From NCBI GenBank assembly GCA_050251815.1, contig JBFWMB010000013.1:7207-71206 (forward strand): a DNA stretch of 64,000 nucleotides, in the 5' to 3' direction. The notes beneath the pieces were generated by a model. That model was not told the DNA's origin and did not search any database. It saw only the letters and a program-made list of their open reading frames with translations. Made by a program: the position numbers and the translations under genes. The DNA comes from GWE2-40-63 sp050251815. GTDB taxonomy: Bacteria > Bacteroidota > Bacteroidia > Bacteroidales > SZUA-534. Below, piece by piece: positions 53,860 to 61,820 of this stretch; the stretch's first letter is position 1; each line of letters begins with the position of its first letter.

Positions 53860-56190
53860 CTACTGGTTGAAAGCTTTGAGGCGTTCTGCATTTAGTTCAT
53901 GGCTGGCAAACCGTGATTCCAAATCGACAAAGGGAATTATAAAACGACAGCCCTCGCGAAAGCGGCTGCAACCATAAGCTGCCTTTCCTTTTAACAAAGT
54001 TCCCTGACCGCATTTGGGGCAGCTTAATAAAGGTTTGGCATCATTATTTGTTTCAGTAAGCTTTGGTGGTTTTTCAAATTCAGCTTCAAGTAGTAAATCA
54101 TTATTCAAGCTTAAAACTCCTTTTGTTTTTTCACCATTAACCACAAAGCCACTGATTTGGCCGGTGCGCTTTTTACTTAAAAGGGTCTCCATTTGTTTGT
54201 CGGTAAGTTTCTTTCCAAACTGTTCAAAAGGCACCACAAACTGGCAACCTGCTTTGAATTCGGAACAGCCATAAGCCGTTTTCCCTTTTAACATGGTTCC
54301 CTTGCCACATTTGGGACAAGTTATTGAATTTTTCGTTTCCTGTTTCCCTTTTTCTAATTTCCGTTCTCCGTTTTCCGCTTTCCGTTTTCCGCTTTCTTCT
54401 TTTTCTTCTTCAATAGTAATGGCCTGCCTTCGCTCCTGCTTTACCTCTTTCACCAAATCGCTTACCATTAATTTCATTTCATCCAGAAAGTTTTTGGCAT
54501 CGTACTCCCCGTTTTCAATCTGGCGGAGTTTTTTTTCCCACATACCGGTCAATTCAACGGACTTGAGCAAATCGTTCCGAATAGTTTCAATCAATTGAAT
54601 ACCCGTAATGGTTGGCACCAGATTCTTGCGTTCACGGCTTACATATTTGCGCTTAAAAAGAGTCTCAATGATATTTGCCCGGGTACTGGGGCGCCCAATA
54701 CCGTTTTCTTTCATCAGCTCGCTCAGCTCTTCATCGTCGACCTGCTTGCCGGCAGTTTCCATAGCACGCAGCAAGGTAGCTTCAGTATAGGGTTTGGGTG
54801 GCTGGGTTTGTTTTTCCTGTAAATCGGGTGTGTGTGGTCCGCGTTCGCCCTTTACAAACTCAGGCATCAACTGGCCCTCATCGTCCGTTTGGTTCTCGTT
54901 TTCCTTTTTAGGATACAATTCGCGCCAGCCCGGTTCCACAATAACTTTTCCGGTGGCTTTAAATTCCACACCTGCCGTTTCGCCAATAACTGTGGTATTT
55001 GAAACCACACAATCGGGATAAAAGGCTGCAATAAACCTGCGGGCAATGGTGTCGTACACCTGCTTTTCCTGATAAACAAGGCCTGAAGGCATTATTCCTG
55101 TTGGGATAATGGCATGGTGATCGGTAATTTTCTTATCGTCGAAAACCTTTTTTGTTTTGCGAATGGGTTCTGAAAGCAGCGATTTAATAAAATTCTCGTA
55201 GGGTGTTAACTTCTCCAGAATGCCTTTAATTTTGGCGTGCATGGCATTGGGCAAAAAGGTGGTATCGACCCGCGGATAAGTTACCAGATTTCGTTCGTAG
55301 AGTTTTTGAATGTGTTGCAGGGTTTCGTCGGCCGTAAAGCCAAAATTTTTGTTACACTCCACCTGAAGTGAGGTTAAATCGAAGAGTTTTGGAGGCGCTT
55401 CATTTCCCTTTTTTCGGGTAAACGAAAGAATCTCAAATTCCTCTTCCTTAATTTTTTCCAAAAAGGCTTCTGCATCTTCTTTAATCTGAAAACGGCCTTG
55501 TGTAGCATTAAAAACTACTTCGCGATACGTAGTTTTCAATTCCCAAAAGGGTTCCGAAACAAATTCGGCAATTTCCTTGTGACGCTTTACAATAAGTGCA
55601 AGCGTTGGTGTTTGTACCCGACCGATGGATAATACACCTTTTCCGTTGGCGTATTTCAGGGTGTACAAACGGGTGGCATTCATTCCCAGCAACCAATCGC
55701 CAATGCTACGCGCATTTCCGGCTGCGTAAAGCAAATCAAAATCGGAACCTACCATCAGTTTTTCAAAACCTTCTTTAATGGCTTCATCGGTTAACGATGA
55801 TATCCAGAGCCTTTTAAGTGGTTTCTTACAGTTTGCTTTGGTAAGCACCCACCGTTGAATCAATTCTCCTTCGATACCCGCATCACCGCAGTTTATAACT
55901 TCGTCGCAGGACTGACTCAGTTTTTCGATGGTAGCAAACTGTTTTTTTACCCCGTCGTTATCAATCACTTTAATTCCAAACCGTTCGGGTATCATGGGCA
56001 GGGAATCGAATCGCCAGCTTTTCCATTGAGCAAAATAATCGTGGGGTTCCTTTAGTGTGCATAAGTGGCCAAAAGTCCAGCTTACCTGATAGCCGTTTCC
56101 TTCAAAATAGCCATCGCGACGTTGGTTTGCTCCAACAATACGGGCAATTTCTTTGGCAACACTGGGTTTTTCGGCAATGCAGAGTTTCAT
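53860..56190 (-). CDS. topB: DNA topoisomerase III-type type IA enzyme
   Basis: The 776-residue enzyme has the TOPRIM domain (LCIAEKPSVAKEIARIVGA; NCGDAGIEGELIQRWV, where the usual DxDxEGE is altered) and catalytic Tyr305 in VTYPRVDTTF. It relaxes negatively supercoiled DNA and resolves recombination intermediates. After the core, a lysine/glutamate-rich linker contains a 7-bp nucleotide repeat (about 54335-54400), and two zinc ribbons follow (CPKCGKGTMLKGKTAYGCSEF and CPKCGQGTLLKGKAAYGCSRF). It is a single-gene unit; no accompanying mobile-element genes were seen. Confidence 0.88.
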   Translation of the reverse strand: MKLCIAEKPSVAKEIARIVGANQRRDGYFEGNGYQVSWTFGHLCTLKEPHDYFAQWKSWRFDSLPMIPERFGIKVIDNDGVKKQFATIEKLSQSCDEVINCGDAGIEGELIQRWVLTKANCKKPLKRLWISSLTDEAIKEGFEKLMVGSDFDLLYAAGNARSIGDWLLGMNATRLYTLKYANGKGVLSIGRVQTPTLALIVKRHKEIAEFVSEPFWELKTTYREVVFNATQGRFQIKEDAEAFLEKIKEEEFEILSFTRKKGNEAPPKLFDLTSLQVECNKNFGFTADETLQHIQKLYERNLVTYPRVDTTFLPNAMHAKIKGILEKLTPYENFIKSLLSEPIRKTKKVFDDKKITDHHAIIPTGIMPSGLVYQEKQVYDTIARRFIAAFYPDCVVSNTTVIGETAGVEFKATGKVIVEPGWRELYPKKENENQTDDEGQLMPEFVKGERGPHTPDLQEKQTQPPKPYTEATLLRAMETAGKQVDDEELSELMKENGIGRPSTRANIIETLFKRKYVSRERKNLVPTITGIQLIETIRNDLLKSVELTGMWEKKLRQIENGEYDAKNFLDEMKLMVSDLVKEVKQERRQAITIEEEKEESGKRKAENGERKLEKGKQETKNSITCPKCGKGTMLKGKTAYGCSEFKAGCQFVVPFEQFGKKLTDKQMETLLSKKRTGQISGFVVNGEKTKGVLSLNNDLLLEAEFEKPPKLTETNNDAKPLLSCPKCGQGTLLKGKAAYGCSRFREGCRFIIPFVDLESRFASHELNAERLKAFNQ
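54335..54400 (-). repeat. Heptamer repeat inside topB
   Basis: On the minus strand, units AGAAAGC, GGAAAAC, GGAAAGC, GGAAAAC, GGAGAAC and GGAAATT follow each other, and less regular units continue to about 54335. They encode a Lys/Glu-rich linker (SGKRKAENGERKLEKGKQ) between the catalytic core and the zinc ribbons. A gain or loss of one unit would shift the reading frame. Confidence 0.7.
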
Positions 56191-56194
56191 AAAT

Positions 56195-56220
56195 TATTAG
56201 CCACGAATGAACACGAATTG
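56195..56220 (+). repeat. Short CACGAAT repeat upstream of topB
   Basis: ATTAGCCACGAATGAACACGAATTG contains two CACGAAT units 10 bp apart, just before the topB start. Sequences of this kind are common spacer repeats in Bacteroidota genomes, to my recollection. Confidence 0.4.
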
Positions 56221-56350
56221 TAAATTCTAAGTAATTGAGTCCAAATTTTGGCTAAAAATAACTTTTGAAATATACGGATGCAAATGGAGTTATTAACAAT
56301 TAAAGATTACTGCTTTCCAGGTCTTGCAGTATATAGATAGCATCAGTAGT

Positions 56351-57076
56351 TTAACTATATTTATTAATCAAACGTGCCAAATGCAAATCAAGGGCTTTGT
56401 CCATAATTCCCCCATGATAACAAATAATTCTGTTTGGTTTCAAAGCTTTTATTTTTTCAATCGACTTTATCGCTTGTTTTATATCAAGGGTGAATTGGGG
56501 ATTCGCCAAATTAAAAGTACCATTTTCAATTATCAAAGCATCTCCTGCCACTACTATGCGTTCTTTTTCATAAAACAAGGAAATATGACCTTTGGTATGT
56601 CCGGGAGTATGAACCACCCGTATTTGGTTTTCAATTATATCTCCATCATGTAATGCAAAATCAACGTTAAATCGTTGCCGGTTTTTTAATTTTTGAATAA
56701 ATTCCGAGGCCCAGGCTTTATATTCATCAGGCACACTATCGAAACTCATTTCAGCCTGAACTAAACGCTCCGATTTTACTTTACCGGATACAGCATTTTG
56801 TTCGATTACACCGGTATAAACCTTTACCTCGGGATGTTTTGTTTTTATACCTTTTAACCCGCCCAAGTGATCGTGATCATCGTGGGTTATGATTACTCCA
56901 CTTATGTTGTTGATTTTAATTCCTAGGGTGTTTAGTTCCGATTCAAACACATCAATTGTTTCCTCGTATCCGCAATCCACAAGAAAAACACGATTTTTAT
57001 TTTGAATAACTACAGGAAATATCACTTCTTGTTTTCCATCCAGAAATTTTTCAATCCGTAATACACTTATTTTCAT
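56351..57076 (-). CDS. Metallo-beta-lactamase-fold hydrolase
   Basis: From the Met at 57076 (MKISVLRIEKFLDG) the protein has 241 residues; an upstream in-frame ATG at 57103 would add nine. The metal motif reads THDDHDHLGG, so the second His of the classic HxHxDH is replaced by Asp. VVHTPGHTKGHISLFY carries the next His, VAGDALI the bridging Asp and IICYHGG the last His. It is a glyoxalase II/lactonase-like hydrolase; the substrate is unknown. It is separated by about 70 bp from the DUF1460 lipoprotein gene upstream on the same strand. Confidence 0.8.
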   Translation of the reverse strand: MKISVLRIEKFLDGKQEVIFPVVIQNKNRVFLVDCGYEETIDVFESELNTLGIKINNISGVIITHDDHDHLGGLKGIKTKHPEVKVYTGVIEQNAVSGKVKSERLVQAEMSFDSVPDEYKAWASEFIQKLKNRQRFNVDFALHDGDIIENQIRVVHTPGHTKGHISLFYEKERIVVAGDALIIENGTFNLANPQFTLDIKQAIKSIEKIKALKPNRIICYHGGIMDKALDLHLARLINKYS

Positions 57077-57146
57077 ACACTTTAAATAATCTTCTGTCAA
57101 CACCTTTCCTTTTCACCATTCGGCAAAGCAAGGTGAAAAAAAGCTG

Positions 57147-58034
57147 TCAATTTTTAATTAACCTAGCAACCAATATCCCGTTAAACCTTTTTTTGCTCTG
57201 CAAATATTCACTTAAAGGAAGTTCGGAAATAACTACCTTTCCCAATTCCGATGAAGCATGGCACAGGTGCAACCGACCATTTACACGGATGGCAATACCG
57301 GTGTGAGCCACGTCTAATCCTTTAATGGAAGTAGTAAGCGCAATAATATCGCCTGCCTGAATTTTGTTTTCAACAACTTCGAGTTGTTCTTTGCTTATAT
57401 ACTTCAGGTTGCTTTTTGAAACTACTGTTTCAACAGATTTAATTTCAGCCAGTAAGGTGCTATTGGTTGCAAAGCGGTTTGTATTCCAGTTTCGTGAAAT
57501 AATATCCACTTTTGTATCTAAATCAGCCCTTCCGATTTGATTGCTTACAAGCTCCAAAATTCCTTTTTGCTGGTTATCGGTAAGCCATTCGCTGAAATAG
57601 TGTAAACGTGATGCATAACCATCAAAGTTGCCATTTCTATAGCGTAAATGCAATAAATGTTGTGCAAAAGCGGGATTCGACAACTCTCCTGATTTTATGG
57701 TTAGCGACATTGCCAACACATTCTCAACATAAGTTACACAATCGAAACCTTTCAGGTTGATTACTAATTTTTCAACAGAATCCTGATCAAGGGTATTGGC
57801 CACATAAGGCGTTTCCAAAAACAGTTCGGCAAGCTGCATTTCAATTTCGGCCAAACTTTTTTGTTGCCAGTTTCCATTTTTGGCCTTTTGCCAGACTTCT
57901 GCCAGTTTTAAACTATCCGATGCAGCTATATTAAATGCAATCGGAGTTTCGTCCTCTTTAATTGAATTATCAGCCTTATTTCCAGCACACGAAACCAGTA
58001 GTAAAGCAGTAAATAGTATAAGCATTCTATTCAT
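57147..58034 (-). CDS. DUF1460 lipoprotein, amidase-like
   Basis: The 295-residue protein has a lipoprotein signal (MNRMLILFTALLLVSCAG) and a DUF1460 domain, a papain-like NlpC/P60-related fold linked to cell-wall amidase activity. The catalytic Cys is probably in FDCVTYVENVL and the His in KGLDVAHTGIAIRV. It is likely anchored to a membrane and acts on peptidoglycan or a related peptide in the periplasm. The substrate has not been established from this sequence. Confidence 0.8.
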   Translation of the reverse strand: MNRMLILFTALLLVSCAGNKADNSIKEDETPIAFNIAASDSLKLAEVWQKAKNGNWQQKSLAEIEMQLAELFLETPYVANTLDQDSVEKLVINLKGFDCVTYVENVLAMSLTIKSGELSNPAFAQHLLHLRYRNGNFDGYASRLHYFSEWLTDNQQKGILELVSNQIGRADLDTKVDIISRNWNTNRFATNSTLLAEIKSVETVVSKSNLKYISKEQLEVVENKIQAGDIIALTTSIKGLDVAHTGIAIRVNGRLHLCHASSELGKVVISELPLSEYLQSKKRFNGILVARLIKN

Positions 58035-58181
58035 TTACTTTTGTTTTTAGCATTCAATAATACAGCGAATTATTAATAATTTTATTGCATTTAAAAAAAA
58101 ATTAAGACAAAGAAAATCACTAAAATCAAGAGTTTTTAAGGAAATGCCAATTAATAATTTAACAAAAATGCGATAGTTTAC

Positions 58182-58211
58182 TTGCACATTAAAATAATTC
58201 CCCTACTTTTG
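58182..58211 (+). promoter_or_regulatory. Promoter of the histidine operon
   Basis: TTG at 58182-58184, a 19-nt spacer and TACTTTTG at 58204-58211 match the Bacteroidota consensus. Transcription would begin near 58218, just before the leader peptide gene. Confidence 0.65.
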
Positions 58212-58235
58212 CTTTCGTAATTAAACAAAAGAAAC

Positions 58236-58298
58236 ATGTATTTAAATCTACATCACCACCATCATCATTTTATTCACGCTCAAAAGGCGCAGAACTGA
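58236..58298 (+). CDS. hisL: His-rich leader peptide of the histidine operon
   Basis: This 20-codon ORF begins 25 nt after the his -7 box and contains six consecutive His codons (CAT, CAC, CAC, CAT, CAT, CAT) followed two codons later by a seventh. The composition fits a regulatory leader peptide: ribosome stalling at the His run would report low charged tRNA-His. It is too short for most gene finders. The His codons lie in a segment that can pair with the sequence after the stop codon, and a strong terminator hairpin lies 38 nt further downstream. Confidence 0.9.
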   Translation: MYLNLHHHHHHFIHAQKAQN

Positions 58299-58311
58299 TG
58301 GTGCTGTAGAT
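58246..58311 (+). promoter_or_regulatory. Leader stem over the His codons
   Basis: ATCTACATCACCA (58246-58258), which covers the first His codons, can pair with TGGTGCTGTAGAT (58299-58311) with a single mismatch in 13 positions. A ribosome paused on the His run would prevent this pairing, as in the E. coli his attenuator. The exact alternative antiterminator was not resolved by eye. Confidence 0.55.
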
Positions 58312-58335
58312 ATAATTAAAACGATATAAACAGAA

Positions 58336-58361
58336 GGCTCGCAGGAATGCGGGCCTTTTTT
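58336..58361 (+). terminator. Attenuator terminator of the his operon
   Basis: GGCTCGC (58336-58342) pairs with GCGGGCC (58349-58355), with one G-U pair, around AGGAAT, and is followed by six T (58356-58361). It lies 38 nt after the leader-peptide stop and 53 nt before hisG, as expected for a transcription attenuator. Confidence 0.85.
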
Positions 58362-58413
58362 CGTTTAGCCAAACCAGTAACAAACCCCGCAATTGCGGAA
58401 ATAAAAACACAAA

Positions 58414-59274
58414 ATGGAAACAGTATTACGAATTGCCGTACAAAAAAGCGGTCGCTTAAGTGAAAAAACACAGGAACTACTCCGACAATGTGGCCTGGAT
58501 TTTAATTCAGGAATCAGCCAGTTAAAAATCAGGGCTACTAATTTTCCGTTGGAAGTACTATTCCTTCGCGACGATGATATTCCCGGTTATGTAGCCGACG
58601 GCGTTGCCGACATTGGCGTGGTAGGCGAAAATGTGGTTGATGAAAAAATGGTAACCGTAGATACCGTTCACCGCCTGGGCTTTGCCAAATGTCGCTTGTC
58701 CATTGCTATTCCACGACGTTTTGAATACACCGGAACTGAATTTCTCGCTGGCAAACGCATTGCCACCTCGTATCCCAACATATTGAAAATGTTTTTGAAC
58801 GAAAAAGGTGTTTCGGCCGAAGTAAGCGAAATTAGTGGTTCGGTTGAAATTGCTCCGGCCATTGGTTTAACCGATGCCATTTGCGATATTGTTAGTACCG
58901 GAAGTACTTTATTGGCTAACGGATTGAAAGAAGTGGAATCGTTTTATAAATCAGAAGCCATTCTGATTGCCACACCGGGAATGAACGGAGCCAAAAAACC
59001 GCTGCTCGATAAGCTGGTTTTCAGGATTAAAGCGGTTCAGAAAGCCAAACGAAACAAGTACATCATTCTAAACGCGCCGAATAATAAAATCGAGGAAATC
59101 TCAAAAATACTTCCCGGAATGAAAAGTCCGACTGTAACCCCATTGGCTTTGGAAGGCTGGAGTGCTTTGTATTCGGTAGTGGCCGAAGATGAGTTCTGGG
59201 AAATTTGTGAAAAACTACATGAAGCAGGTGCCGAAGGTATTTTGGTAGTCCCTATTGAGAAAATGATTTATTAA
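58414..59274 (+). CDS. hisG: ATP phosphoribosyltransferase, long form
   Basis: The 286-residue enzyme joins ATP and PRPP in the first step of histidine synthesis. It is the long form (HisG-L) with a C-terminal regulatory domain (from about residue 210; TPLALEGWSALYSVVAEDEFWEICEKL), so no HisZ partner is required and histidine can inhibit it directly. The PRPP-binding segment is CDIVSTGSTLLANGLKEV. It is the first structural gene after the attenuator and is 9 bp from hisD. Confidence 0.95.
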   Translation: METVLRIAVQKSGRLSEKTQELLRQCGLDFNSGISQLKIRATNFPLEVLFLRDDDIPGYVADGVADIGVVGENVVDEKMVTVDTVHRLGFAKCRLSIAIPRRFEYTGTEFLAGKRIATSYPNILKMFLNEKGVSAEVSEISGSVEIAPAIGLTDAICDIVSTGSTLLANGLKEVESFYKSEAILIATPGMNGAKKPLLDKLVFRIKAVQKAKRNKYIILNAPNNKIEEISKILPGMKSPTVTPLALEGWSALYSVVAEDEFWEICEKLHEAGAEGILVVPIEKMIY

Positions 59275-59283
59275 TAGCATACG

Positions 59284-60564
59284 ATGAAGAAATTTATAAA
59301 CCCACCGGAACAAAGCTGGCGCGAATTAATTAGCCGACCGGTATTTGACAACAGCCAGTTGATTCCAAAGGTTCAGGCAATACTCGATGAAGTGAAACTC
59401 AACGGCGACAAAGCGCTAAAAGCTTTTTCCAGTAAGTTTGACCAGATTGAAATCGACCAACTTAAAGTAAGTGATCCGGAATTTAACCTGGCACTTGAAA
59501 CCATTTCTATGGAATTAAAAACAGCCATTCATACGGCTGCTGCAAATATCGAAAAATTCCACATCGATCAATTGCCCAGGCTAATACGGACTGAAACCAT
59601 GCCCGGTGTGGAATGCTGGCAAAAAAGCGTTCCCATTAACCGGGTAGGTTTGTACATTCCCGGGGGTACAGCCCCCTTGTTTTCTACGGTATTGATGCTG
59701 GCTATTCCTGCGCGGATTGCCCAGTGCCCCGAAATTATTCTGTGCACACCACCTGATAAAAACGGGAAAATTGATACGACAATCCTTTATGCCGCGCGAC
59801 TTTGTGGGGTTACCAAAGTATTTAAGGTTGGCGGGGCACAGGCAATTGCTGCTATGGCTTTTGGCACAGAAAGCATTCCCAGGGTGGATAAGATTTTTGG
59901 TCCGGGAAATCAATACGTGACTACCGCCAAACAATTGGTTTCGTCACAGGGAATTGCCATTGATTTGCCTGCAGGTCCTTCTGAAGTTATGGTAGTAGTT
60001 GATAAAGAAACCCCGGCTGCTTTTGCAGCTGCCGATTTGCTTTCGCAAGCCGAACACGGAATCGACAGTCAGGTAATTTTGCTGAGCCAATATCCTGAAA
60101 AATTAAAGGAAATTGAAGCAGAAACCTTAAAACAGTTGGAACAACTTCCCCGAAAGGAACTGGCAGCAAAAGCATTGGAAAACTCCCGCTTTATATGCTT
60201 TAACGACTTTAATAAATGTGTTGCTTTTATGAATGCCTACGCGCCCGAACACTTAATTTTAGCTGTAGCTGAACCAAAACTTTGGGCTAACAGGGTAACT
60301 CAGGCCGGTTCGGTGTTTATGGGGTATTATACGCCTGAAAGTGCCGGCGATTATGCTTCGGGAACCAACCACACCCTGCCCACCAACGGATTTGCCAATG
60401 CTTACAGTGGCGTCAATATGGATAGTTACCTAAAGAAAATTACGTTTCAGGAAATAACACCCAGGGGATTAAAAAACATCGGGAAAACCATTGAAGTTAT
60501 GGCAGAAGCCGAACAATTATTTGCCCATAAGAATGCAGTAACTATTCGATTAAATGCTTTATAG
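59284..60564 (+). CDS. hisD: Histidinol dehydrogenase
   Basis: The 426-residue zinc enzyme oxidises histidinol to histidine in two NAD-dependent steps. Landmarks include PGGTAPLFSTVLMLAIPA, FKVGGAQAIAAMAFGT, VDKIFGPGNQYVTTAKQ, DLPAGPSEVMVVVD, SQAEHGIDSQVILLS (zinc Gln/His) and PEHLILAV (catalytic Glu-His). Length is standard. It is second in the operon; a 129-bp spacer with AGAATCAC repeats separates it from hisC. Confidence 0.97.
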   Translation: MKKFINPPEQSWRELISRPVFDNSQLIPKVQAILDEVKLNGDKALKAFSSKFDQIEIDQLKVSDPEFNLALETISMELKTAIHTAAANIEKFHIDQLPRLIRTETMPGVECWQKSVPINRVGLYIPGGTAPLFSTVLMLAIPARIAQCPEIILCTPPDKNGKIDTTILYAARLCGVTKVFKVGGAQAIAAMAFGTESIPRVDKIFGPGNQYVTTAKQLVSSQGIAIDLPAGPSEVMVVVDKETPAAFAAADLLSQAEHGIDSQVILLSQYPEKLKEIEAETLKQLEQLPRKELAAKALENSRFICFNDFNKCVAFMNAYAPEHLILAVAEPKLWANRVTQAGSVFMGYYTPESAGDYASGTNHTLPTNGFANAYSGVNMDSYLKKITFQEITPRGLKNIGKTIEVMAEAEQLFAHKNAVTIRLNAL

Positions 60565-60610
60565 AAATTAATAAAGTGATGCTGAAGCACCGTAAAGCAG
60601 TGAATCAGAT

Positions 60611-60690
60611 ATCTGAATTACAAGAATACAGAATCACAAACGAACTGGATTACAGAATCACAGGAAAACAGAATCACAGAAAAAACAGAA
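60611..60690 (+). repeat. AGAATCAC-type repeat between hisD and hisC
   Basis: The unit ACAGAATCAC occurs four times with small variants (AATACAGAATCAC, GATTACAGAATCAC, AACAGAATCAC) and ends directly at the hisC start. It is the same family as 47641-47690 and 63655-63720. Confidence 0.65.
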
Positions 60691-60693
60691 CAC

Positions 60694-61776
60694 ATGAATA
60701 CTTTTGATATAGATAAACTGGTGCGGCCCAATGTCCGCGAAATGGCCCCCTACTCCTCGGCCCGCGATGAGTTTGAAGGCGAAGCTCAGATATATCTTGA
60801 TGCCAATGAAAATTCGCTGGGATCGGTAAGTAACGAATTGTTCAATCGCTATCCCGATCCGCGGCAAAATGCACTTCGTATTGAAGTTGCAAAACTAAAA
60901 GGCATCGAAGCAGAACAACTATTTTTTGGAAATGGCAGCGACGAACCCATTGATTTGTTGTACCGTGCTTTTTGCCAGCCACAAAAAGACCGTGCATTGA
61001 TTTTTCCGCCCACCTACGGCATGTATAAAGTACAGGCAAACATAAACGACACTCCCGTTGACGAAATTCCTTTATACGACGATTTTTCGTTACCCCTGGA
61101 AAAAATTCAGGAAGTTGTTAATCCGCAAATAAAACTCATGTTTATTTGCTCACCCAACAATCCCAGTGGCAACTTAATCAGCAAGGCCAGTATTATTGAT
61201 ATTCTTCAGTGCTTTAAAGGCCTGGTGGTGGTTGATGAAGCCTATATCGATTTTGCTACCGGCAATGCCAGCATGGTTTCTGAAATCAATACTTATCCCA
61301 ATTTAGTTGTTCTGCAAACCTTTAGTAAAGCCTGGGGCATGGCCGGTTTACGTCTGGGCATGGCTTTTGCTCAAAAACCTATAATAGACATCCTGAATAA
61401 AATCAAATATCCCTATAACATCAATCAGCTTACCCAAAAGCTTGTTTTGGATGCCTTAAGCAACGAAACAACTAAAAACCAGATAGTTCAAACACTTATT
61501 AGCGAACGTAAAAAACTGGAAAAAGAGCTGGTAAAGATTAAGGCGGTACATAAAGTTTATCCTTCGGATGCCAATTTTTTGCTGGTGCGCATCGAACAAG
61601 CCAACCTGTTTTATAAAAAACTGACTGATTCAGGAATTATCGTGCGTAACCGCAGCAACGTGGCGCTTTGCGACAATTGCCTGCGCATCACCGTAGGTAC
61701 CCCCAACGAAAACCAGGCTTTAATAAAACAAATGCAGGGTATTTCACTAAAGTTACTGGTTAAAAATGAATTGTAA
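60694..61776 (+). CDS. hisC: Histidinol-phosphate aminotransferase
   Basis: The 360-residue PLP enzyme makes histidinol phosphate from imidazole-acetol phosphate. It is a class-II aminotransferase fold with LDANENSLGS, the Asp/Tyr pair in VVDEAYIDFA, the PLP Lys212 in FSKAWGMAGLRLG and the Arg in CLRITVGTPNEN. The start is the ATG at 60694, immediately after the repeat tract. hisB follows after 44 bp. Confidence 0.95.
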   Translation: MNTFDIDKLVRPNVREMAPYSSARDEFEGEAQIYLDANENSLGSVSNELFNRYPDPRQNALRIEVAKLKGIEAEQLFFGNGSDEPIDLLYRAFCQPQKDRALIFPPTYGMYKVQANINDTPVDEIPLYDDFSLPLEKIQEVVNPQIKLMFICSPNNPSGNLISKASIIDILQCFKGLVVVDEAYIDFATGNASMVSEINTYPNLVVLQTFSKAWGMAGLRLGMAFAQKPIIDILNKIKYPYNINQLTQKLVLDALSNETTKNQIVQTLISERKKLEKELVKIKAVHKVYPSDANFLLVRIEQANLFYKKLTDSGIIVRNRSNVALCDNCLRITVGTPNENQALIKQMQGISLKLLVKNEL

Positions 61777-61820
61777 CAATAAATCTACGATGCAAAGCAT
61801 CAGCGTTTTATAAAATATAA

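Noticed and set aside
53860..56190. Topoisomerase III as part of an integrative conjugative element
   Set aside because: Such elements often carry topB, but no mobilisation, integrase or tra genes are visible on either side.
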